Of a stretch of DNA of 64,000 bases, positions 25,979 through 34,120 are shown piece by piece; the stretch's first letter is position 1, and every line of letters begins with the position of its first letter. A program made the position numbers and the translations under genes. The notes beneath the pieces were generated by a model. The model saw nothing but the letters and a program-made list of their open reading frames with translations, did no database searches and had not been told where the DNA came from. This DNA is from Myxococcus qinghaiensis (GTDB lineage: Bacteria > Myxococcota > Myxococcia > Myxococcales > Myxococcaceae), in the NCBI RefSeq assembly GCF_024198215.1, contig NZ_JAKCFA010000002.1:588791-652790 (forward strand), read 5' to 3'.

Positions 25979-27376
25979 TCACGACGCGGCTCGCAGCGCC
26001 ACCGGAATCTCGATGACCACCTCCGCTCCGGCGGCCCTCGGCTCCGACGCGACATAGGCACGGCCACCATGCTGCTCCGCCACCTCCCGGACAATGGCCA
26101 GTCCCAGGCCCGTGCCTGACGTGTGCACGTCACCGAGCACGCGGTGGAAGGGCTCGAACACGACTTCGCGCTCGGCCGGAGGAATGCCCGGCCCCATGTC
26201 CGCCACGCGCACCTGATAGCGCCCGCCCTCTCGCAGCAGCCGCACGTGAATCTCTCCCCCCTCCGGAGAGAACTTCAGGGCGTTGGACAGCAGGTTGTCG
26301 ACGGCCTGCCGCAAACCGCCGGCGTCGAAGCTCGCCTCAGCGGGACCCGGCGCATCCATTCGAATCATCTGGCCCCTGCGCTCCGCCTCCGCGCGCGCCC
26401 CCTCCACCGCTTGTGAGATGAGCTGAGACAAATCTCCGCGCTTCCGGTCCCACCCTCCTCGGCCCGCCACCGCGAGGTCCAGGAGGTTTCCCGCGAGCAC
26501 CGCCAGCCGGTCCACCTCCCGCCGCGAGTCGAGCATGCTGGCGCGCAGTTCCTCCGGCGTTCGCTCCCGGCGCAGCGCCAGGTCCATGCTGGTGCGCATC
26601 AGGGTCAACGGCGTGCGCAGCTCATGCGCCGCGCCAGCGATGAGTCGCTCCTGCGTCTCCCGCGCGCCACGCAGCCGCTCCGTCGCCTCCGCCAGCACCG
26701 CTCGAAGCTGGCCAATCTCGTCGCGCTCCCGGTCCTCCACGGGCGCGCGGGAGAAATCTCCCTCTCGCAGCTGGCCCAGGTGGCGGGTGATGGCCGCGAG
26801 CCTTCGCGCCAGCTTTCGCGCCAGCGCGGTCTGCACCGCCAGCAACGCCAGCCCCAGCACCGCCGCCAGCGAGAGCGCCATCCGGTAGTACGTCCCCACG
26901 GAGCCATCCACCTGCCCCAGCGACGCGGACAGGCGCAACGCATAGCGCTCCCCATGAGGAGAGCGGACATTCACACGCACCTCGCGCCACCGCTCGCCAT
27001 TCGAATCCACCTGCGTCAGGAGCCGAGGCTCGCCTCCAGGCTCTCCCGGCACGAGGCGCTCCTCCCCCGCATCCACCCCCGCGGGCCCTTGCGGATAGCT
27101 CACCACCAGCGACCCATCCGGCCCATACAGATAGCCATGGGGCGCGAAGGGCCGCACCTGCTCCAGGAGCGGCGACACCGCCATGTGCAGGTGGACCTTC
27201 TGCCCGGGCCCGTCGAACAGGCTCACACTCTCGACGGCGGCCTGGGCCAACAACGCGCGGTCCAACGAGCGCTCCAGGTCATAGCGGAAGAGCTGTCCCG
27301 CGAGCCCCAGCGCGGTGAGCATCGCCAGCACGGGGAGGAGCGCGCCCAGGACCCAGAGGCGCCGTGCAATCATCAC
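25979..27376 (-). CDS. Membrane sensor histidine kinase
   Basis: 465 residues (GTG at 27376, or the ATG at 27373 one codon later). An N-terminal transmembrane helix, an ~130-residue periplasmic sensor region, a second helix (near 165-185), a HAMP linker and the kinase core follow. The phospho-acceptor H-box is AHELRTPLTLMR, followed by the N-box NLLSNALKF, G1 DMGPGIP and G2 GTGLGLAI. The start overlaps the stop of the upstream response regulator (GTGA/TGATG), a coupled two-component operon. The signal sensed is not evident. It is convergent with the DUF4336 gene. Confidence 0.92.
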   Translation of the reverse strand: MMIARRLWVLGALLPVLAMLTALGLAGQLFRYDLERSLDRALLAQAAVESVSLFDGPGQKVHLHMAVSPLLEQVRPFAPHGYLYGPDGSLVVSYPQGPAGVDAGEERLVPGEPGGEPRLLTQVDSNGERWREVRVNVRSPHGERYALRLSASLGQVDGSVGTYYRMALSLAAVLGLALLAVQTALARKLARRLAAITRHLGQLREGDFSRAPVEDRERDEIGQLRAVLAEATERLRGARETQERLIAGAAHELRTPLTLMRTSMDLALRRERTPEELRASMLDSRREVDRLAVLAGNLLDLAVAGRGGWDRKRGDLSQLISQAVEGARAEAERRGQMIRMDAPGPAEASFDAGGLRQAVDNLLSNALKFSPEGGEIHVRLLREGGRYQVRVADMGPGIPPAEREVVFEPFHRVLGDVHTSGTGLGLAIVREVAEQHGGRAYVASEPRAAGAEVVIEIPVALRAAS

Positions 27377-28059
27377 GACGATTCGTCCGTGGCCACCGTC
27401 AGCTTGTAGCCCACGCCACGCACGGAGCGGATGGCGACGTCGGAGACCTGCAGGCGCTCCAGCTTCGCGCGCAAGTAGCCCACATACACATCCAGCACGT
27501 TGCCATGTCCCTCGAAGTCCGGGCCCCAGGCCTGGGCCATCAGCCGGGCTCTCACCTGCGCCTCGCCCGGGTGCTTCGCCAGCGCGGAGAAGAGCGCGAA
27601 CTCACGCGGCGTCAGCGGCTCCTCGCGGCCTCCCTTGCAGAGCACCCGGCGGCGCGGGTCCATCACCACGCAGCCCAAGCGCACGGCGCCAGTGTCCGGC
27701 TCGCCCCGCCGCGCCAACGCCTCCAGTCGCGCCAGCAGCTCCTCGAAGTCGAAGGGCTTCACCAGGTAGTCGTCCGCGCCCGAGCGCAGGCCCGTCACCT
27801 TCTCCGGGGTGGTGCCACGCGCGGTGAGCATCAACACCGGCGTGCGCACTCCCGCGCTCCGCCAGTGCTTGAGCAGCGTGACGCCGTCCACTTCCGGCAG
27901 CGCCCAGTCCAGGATGATGACGTCGAAGCCCTCCCGGGCCCCTACTTCCAACGCCTCACCACCTCGGGTGCAGACCTCGACGGAGTGCCCCTCCTCCGCC
28001 AATCCCCGCTGGAGCAGGGCCACCATCTTCACTTCGTCTTCGACGAGCAACAACCGCAT
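27373..28059 (-). CDS. OmpR/PhoB-family response regulator
   Basis: 228 residues from the ATG at 28059; the reading frame before it is not regulator-like. The receiver has the acidic pair in LLVEDE, the phospho-acceptor Asp in ILDWALPE, the Thr in LTARG and the Lys in YLVKPF. A winged-helix DNA-binding domain occupies the second half (LTPREFALFSAL and VDVYVGYLRAKL-type helix, SVRGVGYKL hairpin). Translationally coupled to the following histidine kinase. Probably activates its own operon or an unlinked target; no binding site is defined here. Confidence 0.93.
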   Translation of the reverse strand: MRLLLVEDEVKMVALLQRGLAEEGHSVEVCTRGGEALEVGAREGFDVIILDWALPEVDGVTLLKHWRSAGVRTPVLMLTARGTTPEKVTGLRSGADDYLVKPFDFEELLARLEALARRGEPDTGAVRLGCVVMDPRRRVLCKGGREEPLTPREFALFSALAKHPGEAQVRARLMAQAWGPDFEGHGNVLDVYVGYLRAKLERLQVSDVAIRSVRGVGYKLTVATDESS

Positions 28060-28066
28060 GTGAAGC

Positions 28067-28101
28067 CCCCTGCGCGCGCAGCTTTCCACGCTCCGCAGGG
28101 G
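28067..28101. terminator. Candidate terminator hairpin between hydrolase and two-component genes
   Basis: CCCCTGCG (28067-28074) pairs with CGCAGGGG (28094-28101) in the spacer between the minus-strand hydrolase stop (28133) and the response-regulator start (28059). There is a 19-nt loop and no T-tract; it could end the hydrolase transcript or lie in the regulator's leader. Confidence 0.4.
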
Positions 28102-28132
28102 CGTTTCCAGCGGCATTCCCGACACAAGCGGC

Positions 28133-29107
28133 TCAGGTCGGAGCGGAGGGCCCTGACGCGCTGGACACCGGGGATGAGTCAGACCGCATCCCGTGGTCGA
28201 TGAGGAAGGTCCGCACGGCGTCGGAGATCTCCGTCCCCGCCTCCAGCAACCCGGCGTGGCCCGCGTCATCCACCTGCATCCAGTGGGCATGCGGCAGGCT
28301 GTCGCGCATGCGGATCATCTCCCGCAGGGGCACCAGGGTGTCGTCGCGCGCGGCGATGATGAGCGTGGGCACCTTGACGGAAGGCAGCACATCCCACGCG
28401 TGCCCTTCCGCCAGCCCGCGCAGCGTGAACCAGTAGGCCTTGGGGCTCATGGTCCGCAGCGCTCGCAGGAACTCGTCGATGTCGTCCCGAGGCGCGCGCG
28501 CTCGCAGCGCTCCCACCGCGCGGGCCATGGGATAGGCGAGGCGACTGCCCAGCACCGCGCGCACCACCGGGGTGACGAGCGGCACCGCGGGGGTCGCCAT
28601 CCGGAAGACCTCGCGCGCGGTGGACAGCGCGGCGCGCGCGGCCAGGCCCATGTCGCCGGAGCCCGGAGCCCCCGGCGTGCCGGCGATGAGCGTCATCGCG
28701 GGCACCAGGTCCGGCCGTCGCCGGTACAGCTCCAAGAGGACGCGCACGCCCATGGAGAAGGCCACCTGGTGTGGGGGCCGACCATCGCCGCGCGCCATCA
28801 CCTCCTCGGTGACGCGCTCCAAATCCCCCACGTGCACGGAGACGTCGTAGTCGCCGCCGCGCGACTCCTCGCTGCCGCCGTGCCCCCGGTAGTTCCAGTG
28901 CACCACCCGGTGGTCCTGCTCCAGGCTGGTGACGATGTGGCGCCAGAAGTTCTCCGAGGTGCCAATGCCATTGCTCAGCAACACCGTGGCGCGAGTCTTC
29001 AGCGCGTCGTCCGCGGCCTGCTCGAGCAGGTCACCGACGTGGGTGTGCCAGGCCACCCGGGTCCCATCCGGTGCGACGACATAACGCGTGGCGCGACGAT
29101 AGGGCAT
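28133..29107 (-). CDS. Alpha/beta-hydrolase
   Basis: 324 residues of alpha/beta-hydrolase fold. The oxyanion-side HG motif is modified to SNGIGTSENFW; the nucleophile elbow is A-F-S-M-G (Ser flanked as in G-x-S-x-G, first Gly replaced by Ala), the acid is likely the Asp in AARDDTLVP, and the catalytic His is in DDAGHAGL. No signal peptide is visible, so it is probably cytoplasmic. Activity (esterase, epoxide hydrolase, lactonase) cannot be fixed. Divergent from the PhyH gene. Confidence 0.85.
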   Translation of the reverse strand: MPYRRATRYVVAPDGTRVAWHTHVGDLLEQAADDALKTRATVLLSNGIGTSENFWRHIVTSLEQDHRVVHWNYRGHGGSEESRGGDYDVSVHVGDLERVTEEVMARGDGRPPHQVAFSMGVRVLLELYRRRPDLVPAMTLIAGTPGAPGSGDMGLAARAALSTAREVFRMATPAVPLVTPVVRAVLGSRLAYPMARAVGALRARAPRDDIDEFLRALRTMSPKAYWFTLRGLAEGHAWDVLPSVKVPTLIIAARDDTLVPLREMIRMRDSLPHAHWMQVDDAGHAGLLEAGTEISDAVRTFLIDHGMRSDSSPVSSASGPSAPT

Positions 29108-29214
29108 GCCCCTTCACCATGATGCGGGGACGGCGGGGGCGCAAGCGGTCCTTCCCGGCATCCGCGGTGCGGAACACCGTCCCGTGACACGCCCGTCCAA
29201 GGTATGAGGACGCC

Positions 29215-30006
29215 ATGCTTCGTGAGGATGCGAAGGACGTCGACATCGACAGGGCGCTCGCGCACTACGCCGAGCACGGCTATGCCCGGCTGGGGCGGGT
29301 CCTGGATGAGTCCGGGCTGGAGAGCCTGCGCGAGCGGGCGGACGACCTCATGCTCGGCCGGGTGGTGTACCCCGGCATGTTCTTCCAGCCGGATGCGACC
29401 ACCGGACGCTACGAGGACGCCCCGCTGGGCCTGGGGTGGCAGGGCCCGTCGCTGGACTACCGCAAGCTGGAGAAGCTGGAGAAGGACCCGCGCTTCCTCG
29501 CGTGGATGGAGAATCCGCTGTTCGAGCGCGTCGTCCGCGCACGCATCCCTGGCGACATCGTCCTCTACCGCGCCATCCTCTTCCACAAGGGCCAGGCCGG
29601 CGGAAGCAACCTGCCCTGGCACCAGGATGGCGGCCGGCTGTGGGGCCTCACCCGCGAGCCGGAGCTCCAGTTGTGGACGGCCCTTGACGATGCCCCCGAG
29701 GACGGCGGCTGTCTGGAGGTGGTGCCCGGCACCCACAAGGCCGGACTGGTGACGGAGCTGGGCGGCGTCATTCCTCCGGACGCGGTGGCCGCCCAGGATG
29801 CGGAGCGCCGCGCCCTGCCCCTCCCAGCGCTCGCCGGCGAGGTCATCCTCGTGCACAACCACCTGTGGCACCGCTCCGGACGCGGCCGTCCCGGTGTGCG
29901 CCGCCGCGCCTTCTCCGCCTGCTACATGAGCGCGGACACCCGCTGCGTCCGCAAGAAGAAGGCGCCGCGCGTCTTCCCGCCGCTGTTCCGCCCCCCGTCT
30001 CTGTGA
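29215..30006 (+). CDS. Phytanoyl-CoA dioxygenase (PhyH) family oxygenase
   Basis: 263 residues. The Fe(II)/2-oxoglutarate site is visible as H-x-D in LPWHQDGG (~residue 138) with the distal His in HNHLWHRSG (~220) and the following Arg (GVRRRAF) that would bind 2-oxoglutarate. Length and layout match the PhyH superfamily, which hydroxylates fatty acyl chains or natural-product intermediates. No biosynthetic genes are adjacent, so the substrate is unknown. The ATG at 29215 is 107 bp from the divergent hydrolase start, and the intervening region probably holds both promoters. Confidence 0.88.
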   Translation: MLREDAKDVDIDRALAHYAEHGYARLGRVLDESGLESLRERADDLMLGRVVYPGMFFQPDATTGRYEDAPLGLGWQGPSLDYRKLEKLEKDPRFLAWMENPLFERVVRARIPGDIVLYRAILFHKGQAGGSNLPWHQDGGRLWGLTREPELQLWTALDDAPEDGGCLEVVPGTHKAGLVTELGGVIPPDAVAAQDAERRALPLPALAGEVILVHNHLWHRSGRGRPGVRRRAFSACYMSADTRCVRKKKAPRVFPPLFRPPSL

Positions 30007-30178
30007 CGGCTCAGCTCATGGGTGCGGGAGCGGTTTGAAGCGGCGGCCCGGTTGTCGCGGTCTGGCCTCGCTCACGGGGCCTCCGGGACAACTCGAAGGA
30101 ATCAAGGCGGTCACCGACCTCGCACGCCCCGGAACGGACCTGGCGCCCTGACAGCGGCTGTGGTGCGGTCCATGGTCG

Positions 30179-30829
30179 TCATTGAGCTTCCCGCTCCCGC
30201 GACTCGGCATGCTGTCGCGCCCGCTTCTCCACCGCGCGGAACGTGTCCGTCACTGCGTCCTTCTGGCCCATGCGAGCCAGGAAGCCTGGGATGGAGCCGG
30301 CTGGGTCCACGGTGAAGCGATACACGGCATGGGACTTCTCCTCGCCACGAGGCTCCACGTGCCAGCTTCCTTCATTGAGGCGGAGGCGCACCGTGCCGCG
30401 ACGCTGGGGAATCGCGTCCGGCTCCGCCTGCCACCGCTGCGCGAACACGCCCGAGCCGTCCTCCGCCAGCTTGGACTCCAGCACCACGTTGCTGACGTAG
30501 TCCCGCGCGGACACCACCGGCAGGTCCAATCTCGTGTAGGTGAGCTGCCCCTCGTCCGGCAACTCCTTCAACAGGCGGGACTCCTTCACGTACGGCATCC
30601 AGTGCCGATAGGCGTCCACGTCTCGCAGCACGGCTTGGACGTCCGCGGCGCTGGCGGCCAGCTCGCCCTCCGCCCAGACGTCCTTGGCCTGCGTCCCTGG
30701 CCGAGGCCGGACCTTCACCACGTATGGCTTCTCAGCCACCGTGCTCCAAACCTCCGCCGCCTGGGAGGTCCCCGTGGCGAGCCCCAGCGCACAGGCGGCA
30801 AGTGCCGCCCCACTCCACAGCATCTTCAT
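30179..30829 (-). CDS. Exported SRPBCC/START-like lipid-binding protein
   Basis: 216 residues from the ATG at 30829, preceded by AGGAAG; the longer frame is not protein-like. A Sec signal (MKMLWSGAALAACALGLATGTSQA) precedes a helix-grip-like domain with a DVDAYRHWMPYVKESRLL helix, a DLPVVSARDYVSNVVLE segment and a C-terminal long helix (IPGFLARMGQKDAV). This pattern matches the SRPBCC/START superfamily, which binds lipids or hydrophobic ligands. Exported members are known in Gram-negatives. Function not predicted further. Confidence 0.8.
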   Translation of the reverse strand: MKMLWSGAALAACALGLATGTSQAAEVWSTVAEKPYVVKVRPRPGTQAKDVWAEGELAASAADVQAVLRDVDAYRHWMPYVKESRLLKELPDEGQLTYTRLDLPVVSARDYVSNVVLESKLAEDGSGVFAQRWQAEPDAIPQRRGTVRLRLNEGSWHVEPRGEEKSHAVYRFTVDPAGSIPGFLARMGQKDAVTDTFRAVEKRARQHAESREREAQ

Positions 30830-31127
30830 GCGTTCTTCCTGGGCGACCCGAGCCCGGTGCGTCTTCGCTCCGCTTCCGACACACGAGCGCCCCGGCGAAT
30901 TCGCGAGGACACACCGAGCCAGGGACCAGGGCAGCCACCAGGCCGCCAGCCATGACGGCACGGGGCCACCATGCAAGCAGCCGCGATGCGCTGATAGATG
31001 ACCCCGCCTCTACAACGCCTGTCATGGCGCACGAGCTCCGCGTCGCCACGCGGCTGAATCCAAACCCCAGACGCCTTGACGCGCCCGAACCACACCGGCC
31101 GAGGTTCCGAAGTCGCTGCTTCGCCGC

Positions 31128-33191
31128 TCATCCCACCAGGTGCAGTCGGGTCATCGGCGGCACCAGCTCCCGGGCGCGCTGGCTCACGGGCAGGCACACG
31201 CGGAAGGTGCTGCCCCGGCCGACCTCGCTCTCCACGGAGATGTCCCCGCCGAAGCCGGTGACGATGCCGTGGCAGATGGACAGCCCCAGGCCCGTGCCCA
31301 CCCCCACGGGCTTGGTGGTGAAGAACGGGTCGAAGATGCGCGCGCGCACGTCCGGCGCCATGCCCACGCCGGTGTCCTGCACCTCGATGATGACCCGCTC
31401 TCCCTGCGGACGCAGGGTGACGCGCACCTCGTTCTGCTCCGGCCGCCCCTCGGGGATGGCGTGCGCGGCGTTGATGAGCAGGTTGAGGAACACCTGTCCG
31501 AAGCGGCCTTCGTTGCCCTCCACCGGAGGCACGTCACGGTAGTCGCGGATGATCTGCGCGCGCATCTTCAGCTCACCGCGCGCCATGGTGATGGCGGACT
31601 CCAGCACCGCCTGGAGGTTGACGGCGGTGGCGACCTCGTCGTCCCCGCGCGAGAAGGTCCGCAAGTCCCGGACGATTTGACGCACCCGGTGCGCGCCATC
31701 CACCGCCTCTCGCAGCACCTCCTCCATCTCCGACGTGCGCCCCGGCGGCAGCTCGCGCGCCACGGACTGCAGCTCCACGGACAGGAAGGACAGGTTGGAG
31801 AGCACGAAGGCGAGCGGGTTGTTGATTTCATGCGCCACGCCCGCCGCCAGCGTGCCCACCGCCGCCAGCCGGTCCGATACCACGAGCTGCGCCTGCATCG
31901 CCTTGCGGTCCGTCACGTCCAGCGACACCCCGCCCAACAGCCGCCGCCCCGAGTGCTCCTTCACGATGAAGCGATACGTGAGCCAGTGCCGCTCGGCCCC
32001 GTCCGGTGCCGGAATCATGCCCTCCGACGCGCGAGCCAACCCCGACTCGAGCACCGCCCGGTCCTCCCGCCGCACGCGGTCCGCCGACTCCGGAGGCATC
32101 AGGTTCATGTCGTCCAGCCGGTCCAGGCTCACGCTCTCCGACAGGCCGAAGAAGCGGCGGTACGGCTCGTTCACCCAGATGCGGCGGCCCTGCTCGTCCT
32201 TCATGTACGCCACCACGGGGCTGTGGTTCATGAAGGCGGCGAACAGCGCCTGCGACTCCTGCAGCGCGGCGAGCGCCGCGGCGCGCTCCTCCATCAAGGC
32301 CTGCCGCGCCTCGGCCTCGGCCGCGTTGCCCATGGCCGCGCCCAGCAGGCCCGCCATCAGCTCCAGCGTGCGCACGTCCCGGTCATCGAAGGCGTTCGGC
32401 TGACGCGAGCAGAGGTTGAGCGCGCCCACCGGCCGGGCCTCGCGCCACAGCGGCACGCACACCATGGAGCGCACCCCCACCTGCCGCGTGGCGCGCACGT
32501 TGACGCGCACGTCGTCCTCGGTGTCGTCGGTGCGCATCACCTCGCCGCGCAGCAGGCTGGTGCCGGTGAGGCTCCCCTCCACCGGGAGACGAAAGCCCCT
32601 GTGTGGCAACAGACATCCGGTGGCCGCCTGGTACTGCACGTACCCGTCCTCCACCAGCGCCACCGCCGCGCCGTCCGCGCCACAGAGGACGCGGGCGCGC
32701 TCGCACAGCAGGCTCATCACCCCGGCCAGGTCCAACCCCGCCAGCGTGACGTCCCCCTGCGTCTGGATGATGGAGGCCAGCCGCTCCATCTCCCCGCGCG
32801 CGGCGGCCTCCGACGTCTGGTGCTGCCTTCGCTTCGCCGAGCGCCGCTCCAACAGGTGCCTGCGCGCGCGAAGCTCCACCGGGGAGAAGGGCGCGACGAG
32901 GAACTCGTCCACGCCCGCCGCCAGCAGGGGCGCCAGGCCCTCGTCCGTCGCGGAGCGGGACAACCCCAACACCAGCGGCTCCTCGGGCCTCGCGCGCGCT
33001 CGCAGCGCGTCCAGCCAGCGCGCATCCTCCGCGAGCCCCTCCGCCTCGACGATGAGCACGTCCACCCGGCCATGCACCAGCTCCACGCCGGCCTCGGAGG
33101 CTTCGGCCCGGACGAGCACCTCCTGCCCCTGGCGACGAAGCTCCTCCGCCACCGGGTGTTGAAGGTCAGCGCTGATGCACAGGTACTTCAT
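31128..33191 (-). CDS. Hybrid-type sensor kinase: pseudo-receiver, GAF, PAS, HisKA, ATPase
   Basis: 687 residues from the ATG at 33191 (AAGGAA just upstream). The N-terminal ~120 residues have a receiver fold but not its chemistry: the phospho-Asp position is Glu49 (VLIVEAEG) and the conserved Lys is Ala100 (FLVAPF). GAF (~165-315), PAS (~330-450), an H-box (AAGVAHEINNPLAF), N-box (NLLINAAHAI), G1 (DTGVGM) and G2 (GTGLGLSI) follow. There are no transmembrane helices, so it is a cytoplasmic kinase. An N-terminal pseudo-receiver may take input by protein binding or act as if permanently phosphorylated. No cognate regulator is adjacent. Confidence 0.9.
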   Translation of the reverse strand: MKYLCISADLQHPVAEELRRQGQEVLVRAEASEAGVELVHGRVDVLIVEAEGLAEDARWLDALRARARPEEPLVLGLSRSATDEGLAPLLAAGVDEFLVAPFSPVELRARRHLLERRSAKRRQHQTSEAAARGEMERLASIIQTQGDVTLAGLDLAGVMSLLCERARVLCGADGAAVALVEDGYVQYQAATGCLLPHRGFRLPVEGSLTGTSLLRGEVMRTDDTEDDVRVNVRATRQVGVRSMVCVPLWREARPVGALNLCSRQPNAFDDRDVRTLELMAGLLGAAMGNAAEAEARQALMEERAAALAALQESQALFAAFMNHSPVVAYMKDEQGRRIWVNEPYRRFFGLSESVSLDRLDDMNLMPPESADRVRREDRAVLESGLARASEGMIPAPDGAERHWLTYRFIVKEHSGRRLLGGVSLDVTDRKAMQAQLVVSDRLAAVGTLAAGVAHEINNPLAFVLSNLSFLSVELQSVARELPPGRTSEMEEVLREAVDGAHRVRQIVRDLRTFSRGDDEVATAVNLQAVLESAITMARGELKMRAQIIRDYRDVPPVEGNEGRFGQVFLNLLINAAHAIPEGRPEQNEVRVTLRPQGERVIIEVQDTGVGMAPDVRARIFDPFFTTKPVGVGTGLGLSICHGIVTGFGGDISVESEVGRGSTFRVCLPVSQRARELVPPMTRLHLVG

Positions 33192-33328
33192 CCGTTCCTT
33201 CCCGCCTCGGCGAAGGTCCCTGGCCGTCTTTGGAATGTTACAGTCTAGCAGCAGCCTGAATCCTTTGCGCCGGTCCCGAGTGAGGGGCCGAGGCAACCCA
33301 GGACATCTCAAAAGAAGAGAGGCCGTGA

Positions 33329-34117
33329 GTGCCGGGCAGTCCAGGAGTCATCGTCGCCGAGCAGCCCCACTACCTGCCCTGGGTGGACTTCTACGAGCAG
33401 GTGGCGCGTGCGGGCACGCTGCTCGTGCTGGACAACGTGCAATGGCTGCGGCGGGGCTGGCAACGCAGGACGCGTGTGGCCTTGCCGGAGAATGTGCCCA
33501 CACCCCCGCCCACCGAGCCTGGCTTCCAATGGCTGTCCATTCCGCTGGAGGACCCACACCGCGACACGCTCATCGGCGAGCTGGCGGTGGACACCCGGCA
33601 GCCCTGGGCACGCAAGCACCTGAGCAGATTGGTGACGCTGTATGGGCGGCGGCCCCATTTCGCCACCCAGGTGCTGCCGTTGCTGGAGCCCTTCTACGAC
33701 AGGGTGGCACGTGAGGCCGGCCCGGGCTCGCTCCTGCGGGTGCTTCTGGGGAGCACCGCGCTGTTCCACGCGCCGCTGGGGTTGAAGCCAGACATCCTCC
33801 TGGCGTCCACGCTGGAGCGCCAGGGCGACGAGAAGTCCGCGCGCCTGGTGGAGTACTGCCGGCAGCTCCAGGGCCACACGTACTACTCCGGGCTGGGCTC
33901 CTCGCTGTACCTCCAGGTGAGCCTGTTCCGGGACGCGGACGTGCGCGTGCTGTGGCAGCGCTTCCGGCACCCGGACTACGCGCAGGGACGCGAGGGGAGA
34001 TTCGTGCAGGGCCTGTCGATTGTGGACGTGTTGTCCAACGTGCCGGTGGAGGAGGTGCGCCGGTGGTTGGAGCCCTCGCCGTGGGGCCCCTTCGCACCGG
34101 CGCGGACCGGAGACTGA
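33329..34117 (+). CDS. WbqC-like family protein
   Basis: 262 residues from a GTG. The N-terminus (IVAEQPHYLPWVDFYEQ, then LLVLDNVQWLRRGWQRRTRV) matches the WbqC family pattern Q-P-x-Y-x-P-W ... D-x-V-Q-[FW]. WbqC-like proteins are often found in polysaccharide or natural-product loci and are proposed to act in sugar or amino-acid modification, but the exact reaction is unclear. The epimerase at 47418 is the only possible sugar-pathway partner in the window and is not adjacent. Convergent with the AAA ATPase gene, 3 bp apart. Confidence 0.75.
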   Translation: MPGSPGVIVAEQPHYLPWVDFYEQVARAGTLLVLDNVQWLRRGWQRRTRVALPENVPTPPPTEPGFQWLSIPLEDPHRDTLIGELAVDTRQPWARKHLSRLVTLYGRRPHFATQVLPLLEPFYDRVAREAGPGSLLRVLLGSTALFHAPLGLKPDILLASTLERQGDEKSARLVEYCRQLQGHTYYSGLGSSLYLQVSLFRDADVRVLWQRFRHPDYAQGREGRFVQGLSIVDVLSNVPVEEVRRWLEPSPWGPFAPARTGD

Positions 34118-34120
34118 CGG

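Noticed and set aside
31140..33248. Plus-strand frame opposite the pseudo-receiver kinase
   Set aside because: Composition and lack of motifs show it is a shadow; the kinase has all catalytic boxes.
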